From positions 115,733,581 through 115,797,580 of the forward strand of contig CM071571.1 in assembly GCA_036426205.1 (NCBI GenBank): a stretch of 64,000 bases of DNA, given 5' to 3'. This DNA comes from Ascaphus truei. Taxonomy: Eukaryota; Chordata; Amphibia; Anura; Ascaphidae. A model generated the notes under the pieces. That model worked only from the letters and a program-made list of their open reading frames with translations, had not been told where the DNA came from and made no database searches. Below, in pieces: positions 33,376 through 45,341 of the stretch (positions are counted from its first letter, which is position 1; each line of letters opens with the position of its first letter). The position numbers and the translations under genes were made by a program.

Positions 33376-34344
33376 TCCTCTGACGTGTTAACACATTTAT
33401 CTTTTAAGGCATCATATCTTCAGGGAAAAACTAGAGGTCAGCATGGAGCAAGTGCAAAGTGAATTATGAGTACAGTCAGGGGTGCTGAATGATGGTTGGA
33501 TATGTTTCATTTGGGGTTCACAGCATAAAAAAAAATAACAATTGTGTTTACTTCTTGATTCACTGTGCCAATTTTCTATTATTCATTAGAAAAGTAAGCA
33601 AATTCTTAAGAACTGCATAAGAAGCAATAGTTATTATCAATGATGTATTATCATTGATGAATATAGTGGCATTTGTTTAAACTGTGACAATAGTATTCTT
33701 TTATTATGATACTATATTTATATTCTCCATTCTATTGTTATATTATTTTAAATCATGTATCCTTGTTTTTTTCTTCTTATGCACTGGCAGAATATCCAAT
33801 GCAGATCTCAAACATACTACCCTATTCTTTCCAACATGTTACATTACAGTATTTAAAGTATCATCCACTTTCCTTGTAATTGTGTATATTTTATCATCTC
33901 ATTTGAATTGGGGTGGTCCACAGATATGACTCATAAGGAAATCTGCAATTAAGGGTAGATTCACTGAGGAAGTTGGGGTGCTGAGTGTTGTCACTGTCAT
34001 ACAATGTTGCAATAATAGAATGTATTGTAGGTAGTGATGCTGTTGACTGACATTTAGATTCCCCATATACTCAGCATATCTCTGGCAATGTTCTTCTGAA
34101 TTGGGGATCTCATGGTATAAGTAATCAGTGGTCCTGCTTCATGGAAATTGTGATTTCACATAAAGTGAATACAAATCCCATCCATAGAATGCATAGGTAT
34201 GTATTTTGAGCTGATTTATCTTTTGAGTACAAGGGTGTTTGCCACCTACATGACTAAGGGGTTCGACATCGATTTCTCCATTTTGCGGTGTTTCCTACAA
34301 TCCAGTTTGCTCTTGTACAGTTTGAGCACTCTAGCGGTGTTTGA
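33376..34344. other. AT-rich DNA with no recognised feature
   Basis: About 970 bases; no gene or repeat end identified. Confidence 0.45.
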
Positions 34345-35735
34345 TCCATTATTATTATCGTTTATTTATAAACCGCCAACATATTCTGTGGCATGGTACT
34401 GTACAATGAAGGAACAGAGTATTATAAATTACACGAATAGAATGACATGCCAAATAAGGACAAACAAGGGCAAACAGATAAGAAAGGTAATGAGGACCCT
34501 GCTTGTGAGAGTTTATAATCTAGAAGGAATAAGAAGCAGTTTTGAAACAGAAGTTAAAGAGGCTTCTCATTGAGGGACTGAGTATGCCAGTGTGGTCTAG
34601 CCGCACAGCTAGTCCAGTTAAGATTAAGATGTGTGGATGTCATGGGGTGCCAGATGGCATACTGTTGAGTTTAGTCCAACTGCACAGCTGGTCCCAATAG
34701 GGTTGAGGCGTGTATGTTAGGGGTATGCCTAATAGGTTTCTGTAAAAAGATGCGTTTCAGTGAGCTTTTAAATGTTTGAAAGGCAGGAGTGACTCTGATG
34801 ATGAATTGTAGGGAATTCCATAGAGAGGGTGTGGCACAGGAGAAGTTTTGTAGGTGGGAATGAGAGGAGGTAATAAGGGAAATAGTGAGGTGGGGCATAA
34901 CGGACGAGGCATTTAGGGGAGTATTTGTAGACCAGAGCTGAAATGTAAGGGAGCTTTGCCATTGAGAGCTTTGTAAGTCAGAGCTAGTAACTTGAATTCA
35001 ATTCTAGATGATATGGGAATCCAGTGTAGGGATTTGTATAGTGGAGCAGCAGATGTGGAGCAGTGAGTTAGGTAGATGAGTCAGGCAGCAGCATTTTGGA
35101 GGTGAATGCAAACTATGAGACTGCAATAGTCAAGACAGACAAAATGAGTGAGTCAATTAGTATTTTAGTTGTGTCATATGAGAGGATGTATTCTAGCGAT
35201 ATTTTAGAGGTGGAAATGGCAGGAATAGTGAGGGATTGAATGTGAGGCATGAAGAAGAGGGCAGAGTAAAAAATTACTACTAGGCAGCGGGTTTTAGGTG
35301 TTTATGAGATTGTGGTATTATTGACAATGACGAAGAGTTTGGGTGTATGGGTGACAGTGAAAGGGGGAAAAATTAGTAGTTCTTTTTTTAACATGTTACG
35401 CTTCAGGTAATGGTTGGACATCCAGGAGGAGATTATGGAGAGATACTTGGGGACATGACACAATTGAGAGGGGGAGAGATCCGGTGAGGAGAGGTAAATG
35501 TAGGTAACATCACCATAGTGATGACAGTAGAAGCCAAAATATTGTACTAGTTCAACGAGAGAAGAGGTATAGAGTGAGACAAGCAAATGGCCAAGGACAG
35601 GGTTTTGTGGGAGACCCTTACAGAGAGAAGGAGTGAAGAAGAGGAGACAACAGAGAGGGAAGCACTGAAGAAGCGGTTGTATAGGTAGAACATGAGCCAT
35701 GAGTCCATCATGTGTAAACTGTATTTAGTCATAAT
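34345..35735 (-). pseudogene. L2-like LINE fragment: C-terminal reverse transcriptase and tail
   Basis: The minus strand carries decayed peptides of a non-LTR polymerase: a degenerate active-site region (FYCHHYGDVTYIYLSSPDL, where the usual YADD is lost), then ISSWMSNHYLKRNMLKKELLIF, and further down ATPSLWNSLQFIIR...FKSSLKRIFL, the conserved C-terminal block of L2/CR1 polymerases. The 3' end reads out as TTTATAAATAAACGATAATAA at about 34350-34370. Frameshifts separate the blocks. It resembles the element at 3378-4462 in group and orientation but is more complete at its C-terminus. Confidence 0.78.
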
Positions 35736-36789
35736 GATTAGTATTGCAATTAGTACCTACTGTACTGGTATTATTAGTACGCAGAGATATGGGAATACAG
35801 AAAAAAAAACAATTGTACTGTAGTTAAGTATTGTATATGGCTATGCAAAAGTTCTTTGGGTGAGCCATAATGAAGAAGTCTGGTTAATTTGGAATGTTGT
35901 CTTCTTTAAGAGAAAACATATTTTACTAAAAATTCTTCTTTGTTTAGTTAATGTTTTCATAAGAGACAAGAATGGCGAGTTAAAAATGGCACTATACTGT
36001 ATTGTGATGCACCACTTTTTCTTACATAAAGAAACAATGAGGCACTCACAAATACATTACACTTTCTGAAAATAATCAGGCATGCTGGAATGATTATACA
36101 TACAGTATGTGACTTCACATATAGGGGCCTATTGACTAAACTTCGATAAACTCAGTGCATTGCTGCTAGACTTTGCATTGATTTAAAAATGTTGGTAAAA
36201 ACGGTATTCACTAAGAAAAAATAGAATTTTTGTTAAATTGTTTAAAAAATGCAGCATCGAACGACTTGTTTTTTTTCTAAGGGCTATTGCGCTATAATCC
36301 TAGTGATTGGCAACTGATTCAAACGGCAGCCTGGAAGAGCTGCATGAGATGGGTGGGGGGGGGAGGGGAGTTGCAGGGAGTGGGTTGTGTATTGGTAGTA
36401 GGTATTTTAATGTTTATTGGGGGTAGAGGGTTTGGGGAAGGGAGTACTTGGCCCAGGGTGGGTGGTTAGGCCTACCACTGAGGGGGGGGGGAGGAGATAC
36501 CCTTTCATTGCTATGGTAATGAAGGAGTTAACACCTCCCACCCTGGGCCAAGTACCACCTTCACTCACCCCCTCTTCCCCCAATAAACGAGGGGGTTTCC
36601 TGAGCTTAACCTCATTCATTTCAGCATCAGGGAACACCTGTTTCCCGAGATATAGGCCCCAGTATGGGGTGCCGATATCCCCTGTGCGTTTAAACCATGA
36701 CGCGGGAGGTACCGGCACCCATAGTAGTAACACATACAGAACAGTAATGGGCAAAATTACTATTATCCATATATGGATAATAATGCACC

Positions 36790-36965
36790 TAGAGACCACT
36801 GTACACCCGTGGGGACCACCCAGAAACCCCAGGACACCCGCAGAAACCATGGGGACCACCCAGAGAATACCAGACAACCGTGGGGACTCCTCAGAGACCC
36901 CTGGACACCTGCAGGGACCTCCTGGAGACCCATGGACCCCCACGGAGACCCGCGGGGACCCCTCC
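36790..36965 (+). repeat. GGGGACCACCC-type minisatellite
   Basis: Degenerate units of about 40 bases with 'accccaggacacccg' and 'tggggaccacccagag'. Overlapping frames on both strands (for example 210 codons plus, 265 codons minus) arise from this array and flanking DNA. Confidence 0.75.
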
Positions 36966-37417
36966 GGTATCAATCCTGTGCAGAAAAAAAAGAAAGACAA
37001 TGCTTTTATGCATCTTGCAATATCTTTAGCGCCAACCTTTAGCTGGTGACAAAATATGTCTGTGTAAAGATTGAACTGGACTATCATCGCTGTATTATTT
37101 GTTCGTGTTGTCTTTTGAGCACCGGATTCTGGTTTATGCATTAATCCTACCCACCAATTGGTGCCAAAATATTGCAAGATTTTAAAGTTCGATATGGTTA
37201 TCACTGTTTAGTGATAGCAATTACTGGCAAAAGAAAAGCGATTTTGGCTTTTTTTTGGCTTGTCGGACGACTTTTTTTCCTTGGGCTGTTCAAGGTCTTT
37301 AAAAAGCCATTAGAGCGCGATACTGCACTCGTATCACTGTTTAGTGAATAGCAAAGCAGGCAATATCGCACTATAAGGGCATTTATCGTGCATTAAACCA
37401 CTTATCACTGTTTAGTG

Positions 37418-38553
37418 CAGTGGTTTTCAACCTTTTTTTGGTAAGAGAACACCAGATTCAGTTTTGAAACCCCAAACCTAACCCCCTGTCTCTTGGCCCC
37501 CGTCTCTCCCCATCTCTCTCCCCTTACGCTCCCTCTCCACCTTGCGTGCGTGCACACTCTCCCACTTACACACACAGCCATTTACATTCACACTCACATT
37601 TAGACTCCCACACTCTCCCACTTACACACACAAACACTCTTCCACTTATACACACACATACTCCCATTTACACGCAGACAAACTCCCACTTACACCCACA
37701 CTCTAACACTCTCCCACTTACACACATACTCTCACACTCTCCCACTTACACACAAACACACACACTCTGACCCCCTGTCCGGACCAGTTCAGGAGTGAAG
37801 CTCTTGGAATGTCCCCTCCCCCTCTTCCTCCTCTTCCCCCCTCCCTGTTAGGCTGGTTCTATAGTGCGGGCGGGTGCCACGCCATGCGCGCACACGGCAG
37901 CTTTAGTTGGCTGAGGTTAGTCAGCCATTTTATAATGATGCCGCGCGCACGGCAGGGAGAGTGGAACCGGCCGACAGGGTGGAAGATGAGTAAAAGAATG
38001 AATTTGTGCCGCCACCGCCGCTGAAAATGTAAGTATATATGTGTATGTGTGTATTTGTGTATATGTGTATATGTGTGTATGTATGTACTGTATGTGTATA
38101 TACAATGTTATTAAAAAAATTATTAAAGGATTTATTTATTTGAAAACTTATTTAAACACACACACTTACTGTATATACACATACATACACATACATACAC
38201 ATACATACACATACATACACATACATACATACAGATATACACTCGCACACAGTATACACAAAAAATGTGTGCGGCACGTGCACGCGCCTTCGCACAGGCA
38301 CGCGCGTGCACGGCCGCACACAGTATATAATAGCCCTTAGAGGGCACTCTGAGCAAGCAGAGAGAAGAAGAATAGCAGTGAGCTGCCGGCTGCTGCTGCA
38401 TAACTCGAGAGACGCCGAGTCACTGCTATGTGGGGGTGCTGCCTCGCTGGCGGTCCTGGGACAGCTGGGAGAGTTGTCCCGGCTCTCCCCCCCTGGCGGC
38501 CGCGGAACTCCTGAGGGGTGCTCGTGGAACTCCGGGGCCGTTCAGAACCACTG
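37418..38553. mobile_element. Nonautonomous hAT-type element with microsatellite arrays
   Basis: The ends CAGTGGTTTTCAACC and, inverted, CAGTGGTTCTGAACG are flanked by GTTTAGTG (37410-37417) and GTTTAATG (38554-38561), an 8-bp duplication with one change. Inside are a CACACTCTCCCACTTA array (37550-37765), a GC-rich block, (TGTATA)-like repeats (38035-38105), an ATACACATAC array (38165-38250) and a GC-rich tail. No transposase frame. Confidence 0.88.
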
Positions 38554-38574
38554 GTTTAATGAACAGGCCCCATA

Positions 38575-39121
38575 GTCTCTTTTTATTATGGATGAAGTCT
38601 GGTCAACAGGTTTTCAAAACATTCCCTGCAACAGTTGAACTCACACAAACAGAGTAGCACCCTTAATTTGTCAGATTTAACAAGTTGTTACATTGTTTTT
38701 GAAATTTTATAACATTTAACAATGTTTAACAATGTTTCCACCTTTTTCAAATGTATTTTTGTTCCAGGACAATGCAGGAAATTGCAAACAATTTGAATTA
38801 ATTATACCTAATACAGGAAATTGACATACAGTACTTTAGAAACAATTATACTAAATAGAGAAAAATAACATCAATTTTGCTCTCTTAGGCACATTGTAGG
38901 TAATTGATACATAATTCATTCAATTTAATTTCACAGTGGTACTAGTTTCACCCCGTGGGAGTTAGAGTTTTGTGGCATATTATGTTTTGATATATTGTGT
39001 TAAAAAACTGCAAGCAAGCATAATCATAAGATCCAGTGAAAAGCCTGTGAAATGTTTATCCATGCTGCATTACTGTGCCAGCGACTGGCACAGGGCACAT
39101 CCGCAAGCTGCTCCCTGTGTA
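38575..39121. other. No recognised feature
   Basis: About 550 bases of AT-rich DNA. Confidence 0.45.
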
Positions 39122-39129
39122 GTGTAGAA

Positions 39130-39359
39130 CAGGGGTGCTCAACTCCAGTCTTAAGGCCCCCCCCCCCAACAGGTCAGGTTGTTGGGATAACCCAGCTTCA
39201 GCACAGGTGGCTCAACCAGAGGCTCAGAAGACTGAGCCTCTCATTGAGCCACCTGTGCTGAAGCAGGGACTGATTGAGCCACCTGTGCTGAAGCAGGGAT
39301 ATCCTTAAAACCTGACCTCTGGGGGGTGGGGGCTTTAGGGCTGGAGTTGAGCACCCCTG
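39130..39359. mobile_element. Palindromic hAT-type miniature element, second copy
   Basis: Perfectly paired ends CAGGGGTGCTCAACTCCAG and CTGGAGTTGAGCACCCCTG bound this copy. Flanks GTGTAGAA (39122-39129) and GTTTAGAA (39360-39367) are an 8-bp duplication with one change. Same family as 24582-24784. Confidence 0.93.
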
Positions 39360-39529
39360 GTTTAGAAGCAGGACTACAATGCTCGGATGCCGGCAAATTT
39401 CCATTTGCATTTCAGAGCAGTAGAAGAAAACTGATATTACATACCTACACATTATAAAAACAACTGTATTATGATTTTGATGAACCCATTCTGTCTCTAA
39501 GAAGGAGCAGTGATGATGACATTCCCTCA

Positions 39530-39720
39530 GTCTTGCTAGGACCATCCACTGCGGTAAATCTATTTCACTGTCAGATGAATGTCGCCTTATCTTGTTATTT
39601 ACTGTTGCACATATCCACATTGTTTGTCATTTATTTACCTTGTATTGTAAATTTTAAAGGGATGCGCACATTGTTGGCGCTATATAAATTATATAGATTA
39701 CATAGATACATGAGTGGGTC
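39530..39720 (+). mobile_element. L2-like LINE 3' tail
   Basis: A tail with 'gttggcgctatataaatt' (39673-39690) preceded by a 'ttgtattgtaaattttaaa' stretch, matching the end type of the L2-like fragment at 3378 but on the plus strand. Only the UTR remains. Confidence 0.55.
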
Positions 39721-41410
39721 CTCACTGGTGATGGGTAAAAACTTTACGCTCGTTTGGGAACTTGCCGAATTTGCGACTGCCAAAAAGGTTGAACAGATAT
39801 GATTCCTTGCTGGCCATAAATCACCGTCTGTGACTACTAACTTACTGTACTGTATGTGCTTATTCTGTAAACTGTGATAGAGCCAGTAACATTTAGCTGA
39901 TTCACTAACTTTTCTCTAAAAAATTACAGTGCTTTTGAATTCATGACTGACAAACAAAGTTCTATATACCACATTTGACACTTAAAACGAATATATTGAG
40001 TTAATGTGCTTATCGTCTGATCTGCTTCCACACATATTGGCAATTCATTAGCTGCCATATAGCCAAGAAGACACTACTGCACGAAATCTCCCATTTACTT
40101 GAATTGGAGCTTCTGTGCGAATCTGCACTATTGCACCTTAATGAATGATTAAGTTAATATATTCTTACTGCAAGGTCAAGCTTCATGTACTGTAGTTTGC
40201 ATTTTAGCGGGTTTTACTTTGCTATGAAAGCACATAACCTGTCCATATTCATAGGCATACTAAAGGGTGTTATTACTTGTTTTGTACAATTTAGCATTTT
40301 TCACCCTTAACATATTTCAGCTTCCAATCCTTCTGTATGTGTTATTTATTTATTTTTACATTTACTGTACTGTATGTAAAATACATTTTTCAGTTACTCA
40401 TAAAAATCAATACAAACAAGATAAAGAAGGTTAATCAAACACCTTCCAATATAGTAGCATAGTTTTAATAACACATAAAAAAGCAATCATTGCCCTTGCC
40501 CCAGTTTGAAACATTTGTAGATTTTACGAAGACAGACGTCACCTTTGCTTTCCTAAGAATGCGAGCTGACATATACTGTACAAGGTGTATCGTGGGAATG
40601 GCACACACTGTTGTAGAGGTCTGATTGCCCTTCACTCTTGCTGTGTTCCAGGATAAATTCGCAAAGTGCATTAGTAGTTTTAAATGAAGTTCATCCTAAT
40701 ATTGTTCATTAAGGTTTCCTTTAAAAAAAATACTGTTTTTATTTCTCCTGGTATGTAAATATGGCTGTCCTTGGGCTCATTATAACTGAAATCATATTAA
40801 TATAATATTTGCTGAGCAATGCTATGGTTAAATGTGGAAATAATGCTATTCTATTTAACACCTACAAACCTCTTGGGTACATGAACTGCAAAGCTCTAAT
40901 ACCTTTATTGCCCCTCAAGAAATCCAGATTTGTTGTAAATTGCGATTCAGATGTAACCTGACTAATCTTCAAAATTCAGGCAAAAAATTAAACGTAACTG
41001 CTGCTGCATTATTGTCTGCAGTCCTCATGACAACAGTAACTCCACCTACATCGTCACCTTTTTATTGACAAACAGAATAATTCTTCATATATGTAACATT
41101 GGTACAGAGCTTTAGAAACTACACAGTTCTTCTACATGGGTGTGCAACTCCAACTTACGTGAGATTTCAAAAGCTTGGCTCATATTATTACATGTATGAA
41201 GAACTCTTCCATGAAAAGGTATACTATCATACCAATGAATAACAATGAATTAAGAAAGCTTAGCATAAATGTAAAATAACAGCCATGCAAATAGCACTTA
41301 CAAAACACCTAGAGATGTGTAAAATCTTTGCTTACATTCACGAATTCAGCGAAACGTTTCGTACATCAAGCTTCACAATTTTTTGGGGCACAGTTTCAGA
41401 AGTCAATGTG
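39721..41410. other. Quiet AT-rich DNA
   Basis: About 1.7 kb with no gene or clear repeat. Confidence 0.45.
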
Positions 41411-41412
41411 CA

Positions 41413-41853
41413 AGTAGAGACGGGCCAAATTAAATTAGCGGATATGAATCCGCCGCAGATCGTCTGGTTGCTATTTCCGTGGATCAGTCTCATAAAGGCA
41501 AATCCGCTGCTTTGTTTGGAGAGGGGGCTACATGCCTGGGCTGAAAAAGGAGCACATCTGAGATACCCTGGGAGATATGCTAATAACTACGCAAAGTATA
41601 TTTAAATGAGTCCCATTCCACACTTCCTTAAAGGATTTTCATATCAACTATATGGAGTTTATAAGCCTAAGGACCCTAATCACTGGAATGGTATACTGGT
41701 GTCAGACCCAACAGGACTAGAGCCCACAACCACTGATTTTCTAGATAGCAGCTCTAGGAGTGGATTTTGGTGAGGGGATGGGGGGGTGACTTTGGTCTAA
41801 AAAACAGCATAAATCTGGGAAACATATTTGGCCAGTTCGCCCATCTCTGTGGG
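41413..41853. mobile_element. Possible miniature element with AGAGA(T/C)GGGC ends
   Basis: 'agagacgggccaaatt' (41417-41432) and the inverted 'agagatgggcgaactgg' (ending near 41850) look like imperfect terminal inverted repeats, and the interior includes 'gcggatatgaatccgccgc'. No target duplication was found. Confidence 0.35.
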
Positions 41854-41859
41854 TAGTCC

Positions 41860-42620
41860 TCATCTCGAGAAAAGACTACCTTAAATAAATTATCAAAGCA
41901 ATGGTGCCAATGTCAGTGTTTTTAGTCTCCACAAAATTACCACATATTTACCAGAAATCTTCCTACACTTTAGATTTAAAAAAAACCACACCATACTTTA
42001 ATGCACTTTTTGTATTAAACGCCATAGAAAATATCACTAATATAACAACATACTTTATGAGGAGATGTTGTTTGAAATAATTTCTTAGTGAACTTAAGAG
42101 TATTTTACAGATAAAAAAATACACCTATACTAAGTTAGCGGTGCCCAAATTGGGTTCAAGCTGGGCTGTGGTAGGAAGAAATAAGGCTGGGCACCAGGGA
42201 CGTTTGATAAATAACTATCTTTATTGAAGAAAACATCCAACATATAACCTCTCCTGATTGGATGAGCCCTTGATCCTGAATAACAGGGGCACACATCTTG
42301 AGTTATTAGGGTGGTGGTTCAAAAGTCTTTACCAGGAGCAAGGAAAATTCACTTAAGAACTCATATGACAAGACAATGTCGTCTCAGGGCCTGAACAGTT
42401 CACCGGGAGGGAGGTCCAAGGGACCTAATTGTTCATCAGCCTTATTGTTGAATACCGGGTGAGGGGTCCAGGTCCTGGTGAGAGGTCAACCCAGGCAATA
42501 GCAGATGTTGTGCCTGACTTCTGGCTTGGCCGAAACTTCCGTCCCCTCTGTGTCTCCTGGTCTTGTGATACCTGAAAGGGTAATGACGCACTTCCTGCGC
42601 GACCATGATCCAGAAGTAAC
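41860..42620. other. Unassigned sequence
   Basis: About 760 bases. The right half (42170-42620) is less AT-rich and may be part of an LTR or DNA element, but I find no ends. Confidence 0.35.
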
Positions 42621-42622
42621 AA

Positions 42623-42654
42623 AGAAAAAATGATCGATATCGATCATTTTTTCT
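42623..42654. repeat. 32-bp perfect palindrome
   Basis: The sequence around the centre TGATCGATATCGATCA, with A/T runs outside, is self-complementary over 32 bases without a loop. Confidence 0.95.
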
Positions 42655-43763
42655 CTGATTGTATTGTACAATCATTTTCAAATGGCTACTTAATTATTTG
42701 TAACTTAGCCCCATATTGTTCATATTTCCTAGCCTTAGGAAAGATTTGAGCAAATAGTTGATGACACTATCTTAAAAAAAATGCACTTTTAATGTTATGG
42801 CCTTATTAATGTATAATGTATATAATGTAGAAGATCAATATATAGTCATGAATCCTTGCGACACTGTCTCCTCCAGAGGTATAAGCTGTATGGCAGACAT
42901 TTTGCCATACTGAGCCTAATTTTCCCTTGCCATTTACTAACATAGAAATTGAGTTAACACAAGAAAATACATACTGCCTGAGTTACAACAGCTACAAAAG
43001 GCACTTCAACGGTTAATAGCTTTACATGTTTTAGGAGAACTGAAGCTGAGTTATGGAAATAGCACTGTGTAGCAAGGTAGCTCAAAGAGATATAATAGTC
43101 GGCATAATTGCACACAAAAAGTGTCTGTTTATTGTTAACACTTAAAAACCTTCATAGCAAACAGCTATCTTTTTGTTTCCAAGTGTACCTCCTATTATTC
43201 TTGTTCAGTCCTGAATTATCACTGGTTAGGAATGTGGTTCCAGTTCCAAACTGAGAACCTATTTATTTGCATGACATGGAAAGCTATGAGAGTCATTTCA
43301 AAATGTAGATTTCAGTATTATTTTCTATAATTTGGAGAATTTTAATCGGAGTCTAGGATTGTACGTGAATCTAAGCATGTTTATATATTTTAAAACAAAA
43401 TCCAGAATAACAACAGTAGTTATAGGTTTCTTTGATACAGGTTAAAGAGCTCATCTGAATACGTATGGAATTTAAAAAAAAATGAAATACAGCATAAACA
43501 AATAAGAGCTCTAGAGAGGCAGGATCATTGTTTCAGTTGTATTTGTGTTTATGATGGTGTCTGGCGGCTTGCGATTGCAGGTTGCCTGCAGAAATCACAC
43601 TTACAGTGTGTTCTGTGATTCTTTTTTTAAATTGGTGTGACTTATTTTCTTTCTTGCTATTGTAGGTGTTAAACTAAATGTAGCTTGCAACAAATGAAAC
43701 ACAAATGATTTAATGACAATAATTATAGTACAAACCAACAGCAAGTTCTTAGAATCTCCCATG

Positions 43764-43766
<3 letters not shown>
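42655..43766. other. AT-rich DNA with no recognised feature
   Basis: About 1.1 kb; nothing supported. Confidence 0.45.
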
Positions 43767-43800
<34 letters not shown>

Positions 43801-43854
43801 ACACACCACACAAATCACCACAAACACCAAACACACACACACACACACACACAC
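43767..43854 (+). repeat. Compound (CA)n microsatellite
   Basis: Two (CA)n runs separated by 'ccacacaccacacaaatcacc'-like sequence, directly abutting the left end of the Tc1-type element, whose outermost bases it may have replaced. Confidence 0.95.
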
Positions 43855-45341
43855 GTGTGAAAAAGAAAGTACACCATCTTTGAATTCTATGGTTTTACAT
43901 ATCAGGACATAATGACAATCAACTGTTCTTAGCAGGTCTAAAAATTAGGTAAATACAACCTCAGTATCAACCTGTGTCATGATTTATTTAACAAAAATAA
44001 GTCAAAATGGAGAAGCCATGTGTGAAAAACTAAGTACTCCCTTACTACTTCCATAGGAATTAAGATGTTAAGTAGCAGACAGGTGCTGCTAATGAAATGC
44101 CCTTGATTAATTGATCATCAGCAAGTGTGACCACCTCTATAATAGCCAAAGTTTTAGCAGTTTGCTGGTCTCGAGCATTCAGGTGTGTGTTAACACAATG
44201 CCAAGGAGGAAAGACATCAGCAATGATCTGGGAAGGGTTATAAGGCCATTTCCAAACAATTTAAAATCCATCATTCTACAGTGAGAAAGATTATTCCAAT
44301 CTTCCCAGGAGTGGACGCCCCAGAAAATTCCCCCCAAGGTCAGACCGTGCAATGCTCAGAGAAATTGCAAAAAAAAACAAGAGTTACATCTCAGACTCTA
44401 TATGCCTCAGTTAGCATGTTCAATGTTAAAGTTCATGACAGTACAATTAGAAAAAGACTGAACGTATGGTTTGTTTGGAAGGGTTGCCAGGAGAAAGCCT
44501 CTTCTCTCTAAAAAGAACATGGCAGCACGGCTTAGGTTTGCAAAGTTGCATCTGAACAAACCAAAGTGGAGATGTTTGGCTATAATGCACAGTGCCACGT
44601 TTGGTGAAAACCAAACACAGCATATCAGCACAAACACCTCATACCAACTGTCAAGCACGGTAGTGGAGGGGTGATGATGTGGGCTTGTTTTGCAGCCACA
44701 GGACCTGGGAACCTTGCAGTCATTGAGTCGACCATGAACTTCTCTGTATACCAAAGTATTCTAGAGTCAAATGTGAAGCCATCTGTCCAACAGCTAAAGC
44801 TTGGTCGAAATTGGGTCATGCAACAGGACAATGATCCCAAGCACACCAGCAAATCTACAACAGAATGGCTGAAAGAGAAAAGAATCAAGGTGTTGCAATG
44901 GCCCAGTCAAAGTCTAGACCTCAACCCAATTCAACTGCTGTGGTGGGACCTTAAGAGAGCTGTGCATAAACAAATGCCCACTAACCTCAATGAACTGAAG
45001 CAACGTTGTAAAGAAGAGTGGGCCAAAATTCCTCCACAATGATGAGAGAGACTGATAAAGTCACACAGAAAACGATTACTTCAATTTATTGCTGCTTAGG
45101 GTGGTTCTACAAGCTATTGAATCATAGGTGTACTTAGTTTTTCACACATGGCTTCTCCATTTTGACTTTATTTTTGTTAAATAAATCATGACACGGTGTA
45201 ATATGTCTTTTGTTGTTGTTCATCTGAGGTTGTCTTTACCTAATTTTAAGACCTACTAAGGAACAGATGATTGTTATTATGTCCTGATATGTAAAACCAT
45301 AGAATTCAAAGAAGGTCTACTTTCTTTTTCACCCAACTGTA
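43855..45341 (+). mobile_element. Tc1-type DNA transposon with long inverted repeats
   Basis: Inverted repeats of about 190 bases bound the element. Left blocks GTGAAAAAGAAAGTA, 'ttctatggttttacatatca' and 'catggcttctcc' (as complement) recur inverted at 45120-45335, and the right end reads ...CACCCAACTGT-A. Long terminal repeats, size near 1.5 kb and a single transposase gene fit the Tc1/mariner superfamily, which cuts and pastes at TA. The right flank is TA-compatible; the left flank is lost in a CA repeat. Confidence 0.85.
44198..45042 (+). pseudogene. Tc1-type transposase, dead
   Basis: The gene starts at ATG 44198 (MPRRKDISNDL) and ends at TGA 45040-45042. Recognisable blocks in order are a helix-turn-helix region with HDSTIRKRLN, GRVARRKPLLSKKN, WACFAATGPGN, VMQQDNDPKHTS (second catalytic Asp) and LDLNPIQLLW. 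The expected Glu of the DDE triad in the NPIE motif is Gln (codon 44932-44934). The segment that should hold the first Asp is deleted between LNKPK and the following frame. Frameshifts break the frame at least twice in the first half. No activity is possible. Confidence 0.88.

Larger units (their letters stand above)
36122..38574. mobile_element. DNA element with GGGGCCT ends, split by a hAT-type insertion
   Basis: The left end ATAGGGGCCTATTGACTAAAC and the inverted right end CTATGGGGCCTGTTCATTAAAC are imperfect inverted repeats. The right end (38554-38574) is separated from the body (36122-37417) by the inserted element at 37418-38553. Internal landmarks are 'ttatccatatatggataa' (36765-36782) and a GGGGACCACCCAGA array (36790-36960). 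'tatcactgtttagtg' motifs occur near the right side. A relative of the body and right side lies at 58240-60560. Superfamily is not assigned. Confidence 0.65.

Noticed and set aside
36407..37204. Minus-strand frame of 265 codons
   Set aside because: It spans the GGGGACCACCC array and the repetitive DNA element, with an overlapping 210-codon frame on the other strand. No recognisable domain.
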